A DNA stretch of 53,929 nt, from the NCBI GenBank assembly GCA_018268415.1, contig JAFDWO010000023.1, positions 1-53,929 on the forward strand. The letters are read 5' to 3'. Positions 36,110-45,471 of the stretch are shown here, piece after piece; within the stretch, counting starts at the first letter, position 1, and every line of letters begins with the position of its first letter. Below the pieces are notes generated by a model, which was given only the letters and a program-made list of their open reading frames with translations, searched no databases and was not told where the DNA came from. Both the position numbers and the translations under genes were made by a program. The DNA is from Actinomycetota bacterium (GTDB taxonomy: Bacteria; Actinomycetota; Thermoleophilia; Solirubrobacterales; 70-9).

Positions 36110-37135
36110 TCAGCGAGCGCTGGGAACCGGAGCGCCCGTCGACGCGCGGACCACGAGCTCGGGCTCGAAGACGATCTGCTCGTGCTTGTGGTTCTCGTCG
36201 GTCGCCTCGCTCAACAGCTGTTCGGCGCCGCGCTTGCCGAGTTCGCCGGCGGGCTGGCGCACCGAGGTCAGCGGCACGAACGCCATCGTCGCGAAGGCGA
36301 CGTCGTCGTAGCCGACGATCGCGAAGTCCTCGGGGACGCGGTGGCCGGCGGCGATCAGCGCGTGCTCGACGCCGAGCGCGAGCAGGTCGTTGGCGCAGAA
36401 GATCGCGGTCGGCTGCTCGGCGGCGGCGAGGATCTCCCGGGCCGCTTCTTCGCCGGCGCCGATCGTCATCTTCTCGAATTCGAGATCGGCGTCGGGCAGC
36501 AGCGTCGCCCCGGCGTCCTCGACCGCGGTGAGGAAGCCGCTGCGGCGGTCGGCGCACTGGGTCCAGTCGCGGGGGCCGTTGACCAGCGCCACCCGCTCGT
36601 GACCGAGACCGCAGAGGTGCTCGCCCGCCAGGCGCCCGCCGGCGACGTCGTCGACGGCGACGCTGCACTGGTTCTTGCCGGCGCTGCGCCGGTCGAGCAT
36701 CACCACCGGCATTCCTCGTTTGCGCATCTGGCTGTAGACGCGGGAGTTGCCTTTGCCGACCCGCGTGGCGAGGATTCCGGCCACCCGCTGTTCCTCCAGC
36801 AGGCGCAGCTGGCGCCGCTCGTGGGTGGGGTCGCCGGAGAGCCCGCAGACGACCACCAGGTACCCGGCCTCGTTGGCGGCGGCTTCGACGCCGCGGTAGA
36901 CCTCGGTGAAGAAGGGGTTGTCGATGTCGAGGACGATCAGCCCGATCGCCGGGCTCTTCGCCCCGGTCAGCTGCCGCGCCGCCGCGTTGCGCACGAAGCC
37001 GAGTTCGTCCATCGCCGCCTGGATCGAGGCGAGCGTCTTCTCGGCGACGATCTCCGGTCGGTTCAGCGCGTTGGAAACGGTGCCGACCGAGACACCCGCG
37101 CGCTCGGCGACGTCGAGGATGGTCAGCCGCTTCAT
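36110..37135 (-). CDS. LacI-family repressor, probable master regulator of the locus
   Basis: Repressor of 341 aa. N-terminal HTH LTILDVAERAGVSVGTVSNALNRPEIV, hinge helix AAARQLTG, then a periplasmic-binding-protein-like effector domain with IGLIVLDIDNPFFTEVYRGVE and IVGYDDVAFATM. The conserved hinge predicts a palindromic operator with a central CG, exactly what the six TTGAAACGTTTCAA sites show. It is divergent from rhaB with an operator between them (37187), so autoregulation is likely. The inducer may be rhamnose, rhamnulose or a derivative. Confidence 0.93.
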   Translation of the reverse strand: MKRLTILDVAERAGVSVGTVSNALNRPEIVAEKTLASIQAAMDELGFVRNAAARQLTGAKSPAIGLIVLDIDNPFFTEVYRGVEAAANEAGYLVVVCGLSGDPTHERRQLRLLEEQRVAGILATRVGKGNSRVYSQMRKRGMPVVMLDRRSAGKNQCSVAVDDVAGGRLAGEHLCGLGHERVALVNGPRDWTQCADRRSGFLTAVEDAGATLLPDADLEFEKMTIGAGEEAAREILAAAEQPTAIFCANDLLALGVEHALIAAGHRVPEDFAIVGYDDVAFATMAFVPLTSVRQPAGELGKRGAEQLLSEATDENHKHEQIVFEPELVVRASTGAPVPSAR

Positions 37136-37186
37136 GTCGACGAACGATATCCGCGGCCCGCGGCGGTACGCTCGGCCGGCGCCGCT

Positions 37187-37200
37187 ATGAAACGTTTCAA
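37187..37200. promoter_or_regulatory. LacI-type operator before rhaB
   Basis: ATGAAACGTTTCAA, with a perfect 12-bp palindromic core TGAAACGTTTCA. A TTGCTA/TGCTAG -10-like box follows at 37205-37211, only about 11 bp before the rhaB ATG, suggesting a leaderless mRNA. The lacI start is 51 bp away on the other strand. Confidence 0.85.
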
Positions 37201-37221
37201 AAACTTGCTAGGGTCCCCGCC

Positions 37222-38730
37222 ATGGAGGGACGTTCGGGGAAGCCAACTTTCGGTGCGGTTGACCTCGGCGCCGACTCCGGTCGGGTCTTCGCCGGGACCT
37301 TCGACGGCACGCGGGTCGAGCTGCGCGAGGTGCACCGGTTCCCCAACCATCCGGTGTGGCTGCCGGACGGCCTGCACTGGAACCTGGTCGGGCTCTTCGA
37401 GCAGGCGCTCCGGGGACTCTCACTCGTCGCCGAGGGCGGCCCGCTCGACGGCGTCGCCGTCGACGCCTGGGCGGTGGACTACGGACTGCTCGACCGCGAC
37501 CGCCGCCTCCTCGGCCTGCCGTACCACTACCGGGACGCGCGCTCGCAGGGCATGGTCGAGCGCGCCGCCGCGCGGGTCGCGCCGGGGCGCCACCACCAGC
37601 TCACCGGCATCCAGGCACTGCCGATCAACACCGCCTTCCAGCTCCTCGCCGAAGCGGGAGGCGAGGCACTCGCGATCGCCGACCGGCTCGCCCTGATCCC
37701 CGATCTGCTCACGTTCTGGTTGAGCGGAGAGCTCGCCAACGAGCGCACCGTCGCCTCGACCACCGCGCTGCTGGAGGCGGGGGCCGCCGGCTGGTCCGCC
37801 GAGCTGATCGACGGCCTGGGACTGCCGCCGCGCATCTTCGGTCCGCTGGTCGAGCCGGGCACGGTCCTCGGGCCCGCCCTGTCCCGCCACGGGCTGGGCT
37901 CGACCGCGGTGATCGCGACCGCCTCGCACGACACCGCCGCCGCCTTCGCCGCCGCCCCCGCCGAGCTCTTCTCGGCCGGCGCGATCCTCTCCAGCGGCAC
38001 CTGGTCGATCCTCGGCATGGAGGTTCCCGAGCCGCTGCTGGACGGACCCGCCCGGGACGCCGACCTCAGCAACGAGGCGGGCGTCGAAGGCACCACGAGG
38101 TTGCTGAAGAACGTGATGGGCCTGTGGCTGGTGCAGGAGTGCCGGCGCGGCTGGGCGAAGCGCGGCGAGGATCTCTCCTTCGCCGACCTGGTGCGGCTGG
38201 CGGAGGCGGTGGCCGACGAGGACGCGCCGCTCTTCGACCCCGACCACCCGAGCCTGGTCGAGCCCGGCGACATGCCGACCCGCATCGGCGCCCTCTGCGA
38301 GGCGGCCGGCTCGACGGCGCCGACCGAGCCCGGCCTCCTCACCCGCTCGATCCTCCTCTCGCTCGCCTGCAAGTACCGCCTCGTGCTGGAAGGGCTGGAG
38401 AGCGCGGTCGGCCGCCCGGCACCATGCGTCCACGTCGTCGGCGGCGGCGCCAACAACGCGCTTCTCTGTGATCTCACCGCCGCGCTCCTCGACCGCCCGG
38501 TGCTCGCCGGCCCGGCCGAGGCCAGTGCTCTCGGCAACGTCCTCGTGCAGGCGATCGCGGTGGGGGAGCTCGGCTCGCTCGCCGACGCCCACGAGGTCGC
38601 CCGCGCCTCGGTCGCGCTGCGGCGCCACGAGCCGCGCGGCGACCGCGATCGCGCCGCGGCGATCTACCGCCGGTTCCTCGACCTCACCGGTCTGACGCCG
38701 CCGGTGCCCATCCCGATCGAAAGGATCTGA
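37222..38730 (+). CDS. rhaB: L-rhamnulokinase
   Basis: FGGY-family kinase of 502 aa that phosphorylates L-rhamnulose. The ATPase-fold start is GAVDLGADSGRVFAG; the rhamnulokinase-like segments are VDAWAVDYGLLDRDRRLLGLPYHYRDAR and TGIQALPINTAFQL, and the C-terminal HVVGGGANNALLCDLTAALL is the FGGY signature region. It opens a run of ten co-directional genes reaching lutC. Residue patterns fit RhaB better than xylulo- or fuculokinase. Confidence 0.92.
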   Translation: MEGRSGKPTFGAVDLGADSGRVFAGTFDGTRVELREVHRFPNHPVWLPDGLHWNLVGLFEQALRGLSLVAEGGPLDGVAVDAWAVDYGLLDRDRRLLGLPYHYRDARSQGMVERAAARVAPGRHHQLTGIQALPINTAFQLLAEAGGEALAIADRLALIPDLLTFWLSGELANERTVASTTALLEAGAAGWSAELIDGLGLPPRIFGPLVEPGTVLGPALSRHGLGSTAVIATASHDTAAAFAAAPAELFSAGAILSSGTWSILGMEVPEPLLDGPARDADLSNEAGVEGTTRLLKNVMGLWLVQECRRGWAKRGEDLSFADLVRLAEAVADEDAPLFDPDHPSLVEPGDMPTRIGALCEAAGSTAPTEPGLLTRSILLSLACKYRLVLEGLESAVGRPAPCVHVVGGGANNALLCDLTAALLDRPVLAGPAEASALGNVLVQAIAVGELGSLADAHEVARASVALRRHEPRGDRDRAAAIYRRFLDLTGLTPPVPIPIERI

Positions 38731-38732
38731 AG

Positions 38733-39887
38733 TTGCCCAGGACCAGTGTTGAGGTTGAGCAGGAGCTCGCGCGGCTCGAGATCGAGACCCCGTCGTGGGG
38801 CTACGGTGACTCGGGGACCCGCTTCGCGACGTTCCCGCAGGCAGGCCGCCCGCGGGATCCCTTCGAGCGGATCGACGATGCCGCCGAGGTCCACCGCCTG
38901 ACCGCGGCGGCGCCGGCCGTGGCCCTCCACTTTCCCTGGGACCGGGTCGACGACGTCGGGGAGCTGCGCCGCCACGCCGAGTCCCGCGGCCTGCGGATCG
39001 GCGCCGTGAACCCGAACCTCTTCCAGGAGTCCGACTACAAGCTGGGGTCGGTCGCCAACCCCGACCCCGCGGTCCGGGCGCGCGCCGTCGCCCACCTGCT
39101 CGAGTGCGTCGGCTTCGCCACCGAGCTCGGCTCGACCGCCCAGTCGCTGTGGCTCGCCGACGGCCTCAACTACGTCGGCCAGGACGACCTGCGCGGGCGC
39201 CGCGAGCGGGTGCTCGACTGCCTGCGGGAGGTCTACGCGGCGCTGCCGCCGGAGCAGCGGCTGCTGCTCGAGTACAAGCCGTTCGAGCCGGCCTTCTACG
39301 CCACCGACGTGGCCGACTGGGGCTCGGCGCTGCTCTTCTGCGAGAAGCTCGGCGACCGGGCCGCGGTGCTGGTCGACTTCGGCCACCACCTGCTCGGCGC
39401 CAACATCGAGCAGATCGTCGCCATCCTCGCGGGCGAGGGCCGGCTCGGGGGCTTCCACTTCAACAACCGCAAGTACGCCGACGACGATCTCATCGTCGGC
39501 TCGGTCAACCCGTTCGAGCTCTTCGCGGTCTTCGTCGAGCTGGGGACCGACCTGCCGCGGCTGACGATCGACCAGGCCCACAACGTCGAGGCGAAGGTCG
39601 AGGCGATGACGCTGTCGGTGGTCAACGTGCAGGAGGCCTTCGCCAAGGCGCTCCTGGTCGACCGCGAGGCGCTGGCGGCGGCGCAGGCCGAAGGCGATGT
39701 GCTCGGCGCCCACGAGCTGCTCCTCGACGCCTACCGCGCCGACGTCCGTGACCTCTGCGCCAAGGTCCGGGTCGCCGGCGGCGGCGCCGCCGACCCGATC
39801 GCGACGCTGCGCGAGTCCGGCTACGTCGCTCGGATCACCCAGGAGCGCGGCGCGGCGGCCCCCGTCTCCGCCGGGTGGAACGCATGA
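38733..39887 (+). CDS. rhaI: L-rhamnose isomerase (RhaI type)
   Basis: TIM-barrel isomerase of 384 aa converting L-rhamnose to L-rhamnulose. The family segments LHFPWDRVDD, GAVNPNLFQESDYKLGS, LEYKPFEPAFY and GGFHFNNRKYADDDLIVGSVNPFE carry the metal-binding Glu, Asp and His residues of the Pseudomonas-type RhaI. The start is a TTG 2 bp after the rhaB stop with aaagga 8 bp upstream. It overlaps the aldolase gene by 4 bp. Confidence 0.92.
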   Translation: MPRTSVEVEQELARLEIETPSWGYGDSGTRFATFPQAGRPRDPFERIDDAAEVHRLTAAAPAVALHFPWDRVDDVGELRRHAESRGLRIGAVNPNLFQESDYKLGSVANPDPAVRARAVAHLLECVGFATELGSTAQSLWLADGLNYVGQDDLRGRRERVLDCLREVYAALPPEQRLLLEYKPFEPAFYATDVADWGSALLFCEKLGDRAAVLVDFGHHLLGANIEQIVAILAGEGRLGGFHFNNRKYADDDLIVGSVNPFELFAVFVELGTDLPRLTIDQAHNVEAKVEAMTLSVVNVQEAFAKALLVDREALAAAQAEGDVLGAHELLLDAYRADVRDLCAKVRVAGGGAADPIATLRESGYVARITQERGAAAPVSAGWNA

Positions 39888-41968
39888 GCGCCGCCGCCGT
39901 CGCGCACGAAGTCGAGTCGCTCTGGCCGCCCGCGGCGGAGGTGCCCGGGGAGGCGCTCGACCAGCTCGTGCTGGCCTCGCACCTGCTCGGCGCCAACCGC
40001 GCGGTCGCCAACTTCGGCGGTGGCAACACCTCGGCCAAGGGGACGTCGATCGACCACGCGGGGCGCGAGGTGCGGACGCTCTGGGTCAAGGGCTCCGGGT
40101 CCGACCTGGCGACGATGGGGGCCGCCGACTTCACGGCCCTGCGCCTCGAGGAGATCGAGCCGCTGATCGAGCGGGCGGCGATGACCGACGAGGAAATGGT
40201 CGCCTACCTCGGGCGCTGCATGCTCGACCCGGCGATGCCGCGCAGCTCGATCGAGACCCTCCTGCACGCCTTCGTCCCCGCCGCCCACGTCCACCACACC
40301 CATCCCGACGCGATCAACGCGATCGCCGGCGCCGCCGACGGCGAGCGGATCATGGCCGAGGTCTTCGGCGCGCAGGCGGCCTGGGTGCCCTACGTGCGAC
40401 CGGGCTTCTCCCTGGCCAAGCAGGTCGGTGAGCTGGTGCGCGCCGACCCGGGCCTCGAGCTGGTGGTGCTGGCGAAGCACGGTCTGGTCGTCTGGGGCGA
40501 CACCGCCGAGGAGGCCTACCGGCGCACGATCGCGGTGATCAACGAGGCGGCCGCGGCGGTCAACGAGCGCAACGCCGGCGCGCCGCGCTTCGGCGGGTCC
40601 GGTGCCAGGGGCGCGGCCCTGACCGAGGAGCGGCGCGCCGAGCTCCTGGCCGAGCTGCTGCCCGCGGTGCGCGGCGCGGTTTCCAGCGCGTGCCACAAGC
40701 TGCTCACCGTCGACACCTCGGCGCCGGTGCTGGAGCTCCTCGGCGCGGCGGGGGCCGAGCGACTGACCCAGGTCGGGGCCGCCTGTCCTGACCACCTGGT
40801 CCACACCAAGCGGGTGCCGATGTGGGTCCCGTTCGACCCCGAGCGCGAGGACGTCGCAACGCTCGCCGGGCGGATCCGCGAGCGCGCCGCCACCTACCGC
40901 GACGATTACCGCGCCTACTTCGACGCGCACGCCGGCGAGGGCGATGCCGCCGCCGATCCCGACCCCCGGGTCGTGCTCGTCCAGCACCTCGGCCTGGTGG
41001 CGGCGGGCACGACGGTGAAGGCCTCGCGGCTCTCCCGCGATCTCTACCTGCGGGCGATCGAGGTGATGGCCGGGGCCGAAGCCCTGGGTGGGTTCACCTC
41101 GCTGACCACCGCCGAGAGCTTCGCCGTCGAGTACTGGCCGCTGGAGCTCTACAAGCTCTCGCTGGCGCCGTCGCCGGGCGAGCTGCAGGGCCAGGTCGCC
41201 TTCGTCACCGGCGCCGCCGGCGGCATCGGGCGCGCCGTGGTGGCGGAGCTCGCCGCGGCGGGTGCCTGCGTGGTCGGCTTCGACCTCGACGGTGAGGGGG
41301 CTGCCGACGCCGTCGCCGACCTCGGCGCGAGCGGCGCCGCGGTGGGCGGCGACGTCACCAGCGAGGCGGACGTGGCCGCGGCGTTCGCCGGCGCGACGGC
41401 CGCTTTCGGCGGCGTCGACCTCGTCGTCTCCAACGCCGGCATCGCCTCGAGCGCCCCGGTCGCCGAGACCACGCTCGCCGAGTGGCAGCGCAACCACCGG
41501 ATCCTGGTCGAGGGGTACTTCCTCGTCTCCCGGGCGGCATTCGGGCTGCTCGAACGGCAGGGTCGCGGCGGCTCGATCGTCTTCGTCGCCTCCAAGAACG
41601 CCGTGGTCGCCGGGCGCAACGCCGCCGCCTACTCCAGCGCCAAGGCGGCCGAGCTGCACCTCGCCCGTTGCCTCGCCGAGGAGGGGGGAGCGGCGGGGAT
41701 CCGGGTCAACACGGTCAACCCCGACGCGGTCCTGCAGGGCTCGCGGATCTGGGGTTCGGACTGGCGCCAGGAGCGCGCCGCGGCCTACGGCATCGCACCG
41801 GACGAGCTGGAGGAGCACTACCGCAGGCGTACGACCCTCGGCGTCAACGTCTACCCGGCCGACATCGCCGCCGCGGTCCTCCACTTCGCCTCCGCGAGCC
41901 GCTCCGGCAAGACGACCGGGAACATGCTGAACGTCGACGGCGGCGTCGCCGCGGCATATCCGCGATGA
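39884..41968 (+). CDS. rhaEW: Rhamnulose-1-phosphate aldolase / short-chain dehydrogenase fusion
   Basis: Bifunctional enzyme of 694 aa. The N-terminal class II aldolase domain (about 20-400) has the zinc-site region AAHVHHTHPDAINAIAG and AKHGLVVWGD. The C-terminal SDR domain (about 425-690) has TGAAGGIGRA, NAGIASS and the catalytic Y-x-x-x-K (YSSAKAAELH). Known fusions of this type split rhamnulose-1-P into DHAP and L-lactaldehyde and oxidise the latter to L-lactate. That makes the separate aldehyde dehydrogenase at 44110 unnecessary for lactaldehyde. Confidence 0.93.
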   Translation: MSAAAVAHEVESLWPPAAEVPGEALDQLVLASHLLGANRAVANFGGGNTSAKGTSIDHAGREVRTLWVKGSGSDLATMGAADFTALRLEEIEPLIERAAMTDEEMVAYLGRCMLDPAMPRSSIETLLHAFVPAAHVHHTHPDAINAIAGAADGERIMAEVFGAQAAWVPYVRPGFSLAKQVGELVRADPGLELVVLAKHGLVVWGDTAEEAYRRTIAVINEAAAAVNERNAGAPRFGGSGARGAALTEERRAELLAELLPAVRGAVSSACHKLLTVDTSAPVLELLGAAGAERLTQVGAACPDHLVHTKRVPMWVPFDPEREDVATLAGRIRERAATYRDDYRAYFDAHAGEGDAAADPDPRVVLVQHLGLVAAGTTVKASRLSRDLYLRAIEVMAGAEALGGFTSLTTAESFAVEYWPLELYKLSLAPSPGELQGQVAFVTGAAGGIGRAVVAELAAAGACVVGFDLDGEGAADAVADLGASGAAVGGDVTSEADVAAAFAGATAAFGGVDLVVSNAGIASSAPVAETTLAEWQRNHRILVEGYFLVSRAAFGLLERQGRGGSIVFVASKNAVVAGRNAAAYSSAKAAELHLARCLAEEGGAAGIRVNTVNPDAVLQGSRIWGSDWRQERAAAYGIAPDELEEHYRRRTTLGVNVYPADIAAAVLHFASASRSGKTTGNMLNVDGGVAAAYPR

Positions 41969-43302
41969 GCGGCCGGCTCACGGTCGAGGAGCTCCGCGCG
42001 CTGGTCGGCGCGGGGGAGGTCGAGACTGTCCTGCTCGCCTTCGTCGACATGCAGGGGCGCCTCCAGGGCAAGCAGCTCGGCGCCGCCTACTTCCTCGACG
42101 ACGTGCTCGATCACGGCGCCGGGGCGTGCAGTTATCTGCTCAGTGTCGAAGTGGAGATGGCGCCCCAGGAGGGGCTCTCGACCTCGAGCTGGGAGACCGG
42201 CCACGGTGACTTCCAGCTGATCGCCGACCCGGCGACGCTGCGGCTCGCCGCCTGGCGGCCGCGCACCGCGATCTGCCTCGCCGATCCGGTCTGGCCGGCC
42301 GGCGCGCCGGTCGCGCCCTCGCCGCGCCAGGTCCTGCGGCGCCAGCTCGAGCGCCTCGCCGAGCGCGGCTGGAGCGCCCGCGCCGCGACCGAGCTCGAGT
42401 TCATCGTCAACCGCGAGACCTACGGCGAGGCGCGCGAGCGCGGCTACCGGGACCTCACCCCGGCGAGCGACTACAACATCGATTACTCGCTGCTCGGGAT
42501 GCGCGCGGCCGGGCCGCTGCTCGACCGGCTCAGCGCCGAGATGCCGCGTTCGGGGCTGGAGCTCGAGTCGGCCAAGGGCGAGGCCAACCGCGGCCAGATC
42601 GAGATCAACTTCCGCCACTCGACCCCGCTCGACGCCGCCGACGGCCACTCCGTCTTCAAGCACGCGGTCAAGGAGATCGCGATGCAGGAGGGCGTCTCGG
42701 CCACCTTCATGGCCAAGTGGGACGAGCGCGAGGGGAACTCCTGTCACCTGCACCTCTCGCTGGCCGACGCCGAGGGCCCGCTGTTCGCCCGCGACGACGC
42801 CGCCTTCCGGAGCTTCCTCGCCGGCCAGCTCGCCTGCATGCGGGAGCTGACCCTCCTCTTCGCGCCCAACGTCAACTCCTACAAGCGCTTCGCCGGCCAC
42901 TCCTTCGCCCCCACCGCGATCGCCTGGGGACGGGACAACCGCACCTGTGCGATTCGCGTGGTGGGCGCCGGGCCGTCGCTGCGGATCGAGCACCGCGCGC
43001 CGGGCGGCGACGTCAACCCCTACCTCGCCCTCGCCGCGATGATCGCCGCCGGCCTGCACGGGGTGGAGGAGGGGCTGGAGCCGGAGCCCGCGCTGGAGGG
43101 CGACGGCTATGCGGCCGGGTCGCCGCGCCTCGCGGCCGAGCTCGGTGACGCGCTCGCCGCCTTCCGCGCGAGCGAGGTCGCCGTCGTCGCCTTCGGGCAG
43201 GACATCGTCGACCACTACGCGCGGGCGGCCGAGATCGAGCTCGACGCCTACCGCGTCGCGGTCACCGACTGGGAGAGGACCCGCGGCTATGAGCGGCTCT
43301 GA
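41965..43302 (+). CDS. Glutamine synthetase-family gamma-glutamyl ligase (PuuA-like)
   Basis: ATP-dependent ligase of 445 aa. GS motifs present: FVDMQGRLQGKQL at the N-terminus, ATELEFIVN, the metal-binding NRGQIEINFRH, GNSCHLHLSL, and the PuuA-like APNVNSYKRFAGHSFAPTAIAWGRDNRT with RIEHRAPGGDVNPY. It lacks the adenylylation loop of true GlnA. Such enzymes couple glutamate to a polyamine, ethanolamine or other amine. It sits inside the rhamnose operon (ATGA overlap with rhaEW, 14-bp overlap with the hydrolase gene), which is unexpected. Confidence 0.88.
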   Translation: MSGRLTVEELRALVGAGEVETVLLAFVDMQGRLQGKQLGAAYFLDDVLDHGAGACSYLLSVEVEMAPQEGLSTSSWETGHGDFQLIADPATLRLAAWRPRTAICLADPVWPAGAPVAPSPRQVLRRQLERLAERGWSARAATELEFIVNRETYGEARERGYRDLTPASDYNIDYSLLGMRAAGPLLDRLSAEMPRSGLELESAKGEANRGQIEINFRHSTPLDAADGHSVFKHAVKEIAMQEGVSATFMAKWDEREGNSCHLHLSLADAEGPLFARDDAAFRSFLAGQLACMRELTLLFAPNVNSYKRFAGHSFAPTAIAWGRDNRTCAIRVVGAGPSLRIEHRAPGGDVNPYLALAAMIAAGLHGVEEGLEPEPALEGDGYAAGSPRLAAELGDALAAFRASEVAVVAFGQDIVDHYARAAEIELDAYRVAVTDWERTRGYERL

Positions 43303-44113
43303 GGCCCTCGATCGGCGCCCCCGGCCGTTGATCGGCATCTGCGCGGCCTGGGACCGGGCGGCCTGGAGCTTCTGGGACCAGGACGCGGCGCTCGTCGCCG
43401 GCACCTATCTGGATTGCGTGCGGCGAGCGGGCGGACTGCCGCTCATGCTCGCCCCCGAACCGCTCGGCGAGTCGGACGTCGAGTCCCTGATCGCCCGGGT
43501 CGACGGCCTGCTGCTGATCGGTGGTGCCGACCTCGACCCGGCTTGCTACGGCGAGGCCGCGACGGCGCGGACCGAGGCGACCTTCCCGCTGCGCGACGAG
43601 TTCGAGCTGGCGCTGGTCCGGGCGGCCTTCGCCGCCGACCTGCCGCTGTTGGGTATCTGTCGCGGTCTGCAGATCATGAACGCGGCGACCGGAGGCACTC
43701 TGCACCAGCACCTGACCGACGCCGGCTTCGCCGAGCACCGCGCCCTCCCCGGCAGCCTCGGCGAGCCGACCATGCACGCGCTCGCGGTCGAGCCCGGGCC
43801 GCTGCCCGCCGCGGCGGCGCCGGTGCCGGGGATGGTCAACTCCCACCACCACCAGGGCGTGGACCGGGTCGGCGCGGACGGCGAGGTCGTCGCCCGCTCG
43901 CTGCCCGACCAGCTGGTGGAGGCGGTCCGGTGGCCGCGGCAGCGCTACGCCCTCGGCGTCCAGTGGCACCCCGAGGCGCTGGAGATGGACGCGACGATCG
44001 GCGGCCTGGTCGCCGCCGCGAAAGAGCCAAGGCCCGAGGCCGCCGGTCCAGCTGTTCCTTATGCCGGAATGGTGGGCAAAAGGAACGGCCCGATGGAGGA
44101 GGTGGAGCTGTGA
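43289..44113 (+). CDS. Gamma-glutamyl-amide hydrolase (peptidase C26, PuuD-like)
   Basis: Class-I amidotransferase-like hydrolase of 274 aa that removes glutamate from gamma-glutamylated products. Nucleophile Cys in LLGICRGLQIMN, substrate loop IGGADLDPACYGE, catalytic His and Glu in GVQWHPEALEM. It starts inside the ligase gene. After the family end (GGLVAAAKEP) there are about 22 extra residues encoded by a degenerate GCTGTTCCTTATG-family repeat (44051-44089), so a mobile-looking repeat has become coding. Confidence 0.88.
   Translation: MSGSEALDRRPRPLIGICAAWDRAAWSFWDQDAALVAGTYLDCVRRAGGLPLMLAPEPLGESDVESLIARVDGLLLIGGADLDPACYGEAATARTEATFPLRDEFELALVRAAFAADLPLLGICRGLQIMNAATGGTLHQHLTDAGFAEHRALPGSLGEPTMHALAVEPGPLPAAAAPVPGMVNSHHHQGVDRVGADGEVVARSLPDQLVEAVRWPRQRYALGVQWHPEALEMDATIGGLVAAAKEPRPEAAGPAVPYAGMVGKRNGPMEEVEL
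44051..44089. repeat. Degenerate GCTGTTCCTTATG-family hairpin in a coding tail
   Basis: gctgttccttatgcc pairs with ggcaaaaggaacggc (two imperfect positions) around a 9-nt loop. It is related in sequence to the perfect hairpins at 7170 and 52522. It lies in the last codons of the C26 hydrolase. Confidence 0.65.
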
Positions 44114-45471
44114 CGCAGACCGTGATCGAACCGGCGACCGAGCAGGTGCTCGCGGAGGTCGCGACGACCGACGTCGAGGGACTGGAGCGCGTGATCGACG
44201 CGGCGCGTGCCGCACAGCGGCATTGGTGGGGGCTGGCGCCCGCCGAGCGCGGGGCGGCGTTGCACGCGGTCGCCGCGGGGATCGAGGCCGAGGCGGCGAC
44301 CCTGGCGCGCCTCGAGGCCCGCAACGTCGGCATGCCGATCGCCGACGCGCGCGGCGCGGTCGCGGGCGCGGCGGCGACCTTCCGCTTCTACGCCGCCACC
44401 CCGGAGCGCCTCGGCGGGGCGACTATCCCGGTCGCCGGCGGGGTCGACATGACCTTCCGCGAGCCGCTCGGCGTGGTCGGCGTGATCACGCCCTGGAACT
44501 TTCCGTTGACGATCGCGAGCTGGAAGATCGCGCCGGCCCTGGCGGCCGGCAACGCGGTCGTCCACAAGCCGGCCGCGCTGACCCCGATGACGGCGCTGGA
44601 GCTGGGACGGATCGCGCTCGAGGCGGGCCTGCCGGAGGGGCTCCTGTCGGTGGTCGTCGGCAGTGGCTCGGTGATCGGCCGGGCGCTGGTCGACCACCCC
44701 GACGTCGCCAAGATCTCGCTCACCGGGTCGACCGCCGTCGGCGTCGAGATCGGCGAGCGCGCCGCCCGGCGGATCAAGCGCGTCAGCCTCGAGCTCGGCG
44801 GCAAGTCGCCCTCGATCGTCTTCGCCGACGCCGACCTTGACGCGGCCGCGGTGGGCCTCGCCGGCGGCTGCTTCGGCAACGCCGGACAGGACTGTTGCGC
44901 CCGCTCCCGGGTCTTCGTCGAGCGCACCGCGCTGGAGCCGTTCCTGGAGCGCCTCGAGGTGATGGTGGCGGGCCTGCGGGTCGGCGATCCTCTCGACGAG
45001 GCGACCGAGATGGGGCCGCTGATCTCCGCCGGCCACCGCGCCGGCGTCGCCGAATACGCCGCCTCCGGCCCGGTCGCGATGCAGGGGCAGGCGCCCGGCG
45101 GGCCCGGGTACTGGTTCCCGCCCACCGTGCTTCATCCGCTCGCCGACGCCGACCGGGCGGCGCGCGAGGAGATCTTCGGGCCGGTCGTCGGCATCCTCCC
45201 CTTCGACCGCGAGGACGAGGTGATCACCCGCGCCAACGACACCGATTACGGGCTCGCGGGGTCGATCTGGACCGCCGACGGCGCCCGCGCGCTGCGGGTC
45301 GCACGCGGCCTCGAGGCCGGCGCGCTGGCGGTCAACTCCTACACGTCGGTGCGGCTCGGCACTCCGTTCGGCGGCTTCAAGCAGTCGGGCATCGGGCGGG
45401 AGCTCGACGCCGACGCGCCGGAGGCCTACACCGAGCTGAAGAACGTCTTCTTCGCCACGGAGGCCAGGTGA
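44110..45471 (+). CDS. NAD(P)-dependent aldehyde dehydrogenase
   Basis: ALDH-superfamily enzyme of 453 aa. Motifs: GVITPWNFPLTIASWKIAPAL, NAVVHKPA, SLTGSTAVG, catalytic Glu in LELGGKSP, catalytic Cys in GNAGQDCCARSR, and EEIFGPVVG. GTG start with gaggaggtggag upstream, overlapping the hydrolase stop. Two roles fit: PuuC-like oxidation of a gamma-glutamyl aminoaldehyde, given its neighbours, or lactaldehyde oxidation, given the rhamnose operon. I favour the first because rhaEW carries its own dehydrogenase domain. Confidence 0.92.
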   Translation: MTQTVIEPATEQVLAEVATTDVEGLERVIDAARAAQRHWWGLAPAERGAALHAVAAGIEAEAATLARLEARNVGMPIADARGAVAGAAATFRFYAATPERLGGATIPVAGGVDMTFREPLGVVGVITPWNFPLTIASWKIAPALAAGNAVVHKPAALTPMTALELGRIALEAGLPEGLLSVVVGSGSVIGRALVDHPDVAKISLTGSTAVGVEIGERAARRIKRVSLELGGKSPSIVFADADLDAAAVGLAGGCFGNAGQDCCARSRVFVERTALEPFLERLEVMVAGLRVGDPLDEATEMGPLISAGHRAGVAEYAASGPVAMQGQAPGGPGYWFPPTVLHPLADADRAAREEIFGPVVGILPFDREDEVITRANDTDYGLAGSIWTADGARALRVARGLEAGALAVNSYTSVRLGTPFGGFKQSGIGRELDADAPEAYTELKNVFFATEAR

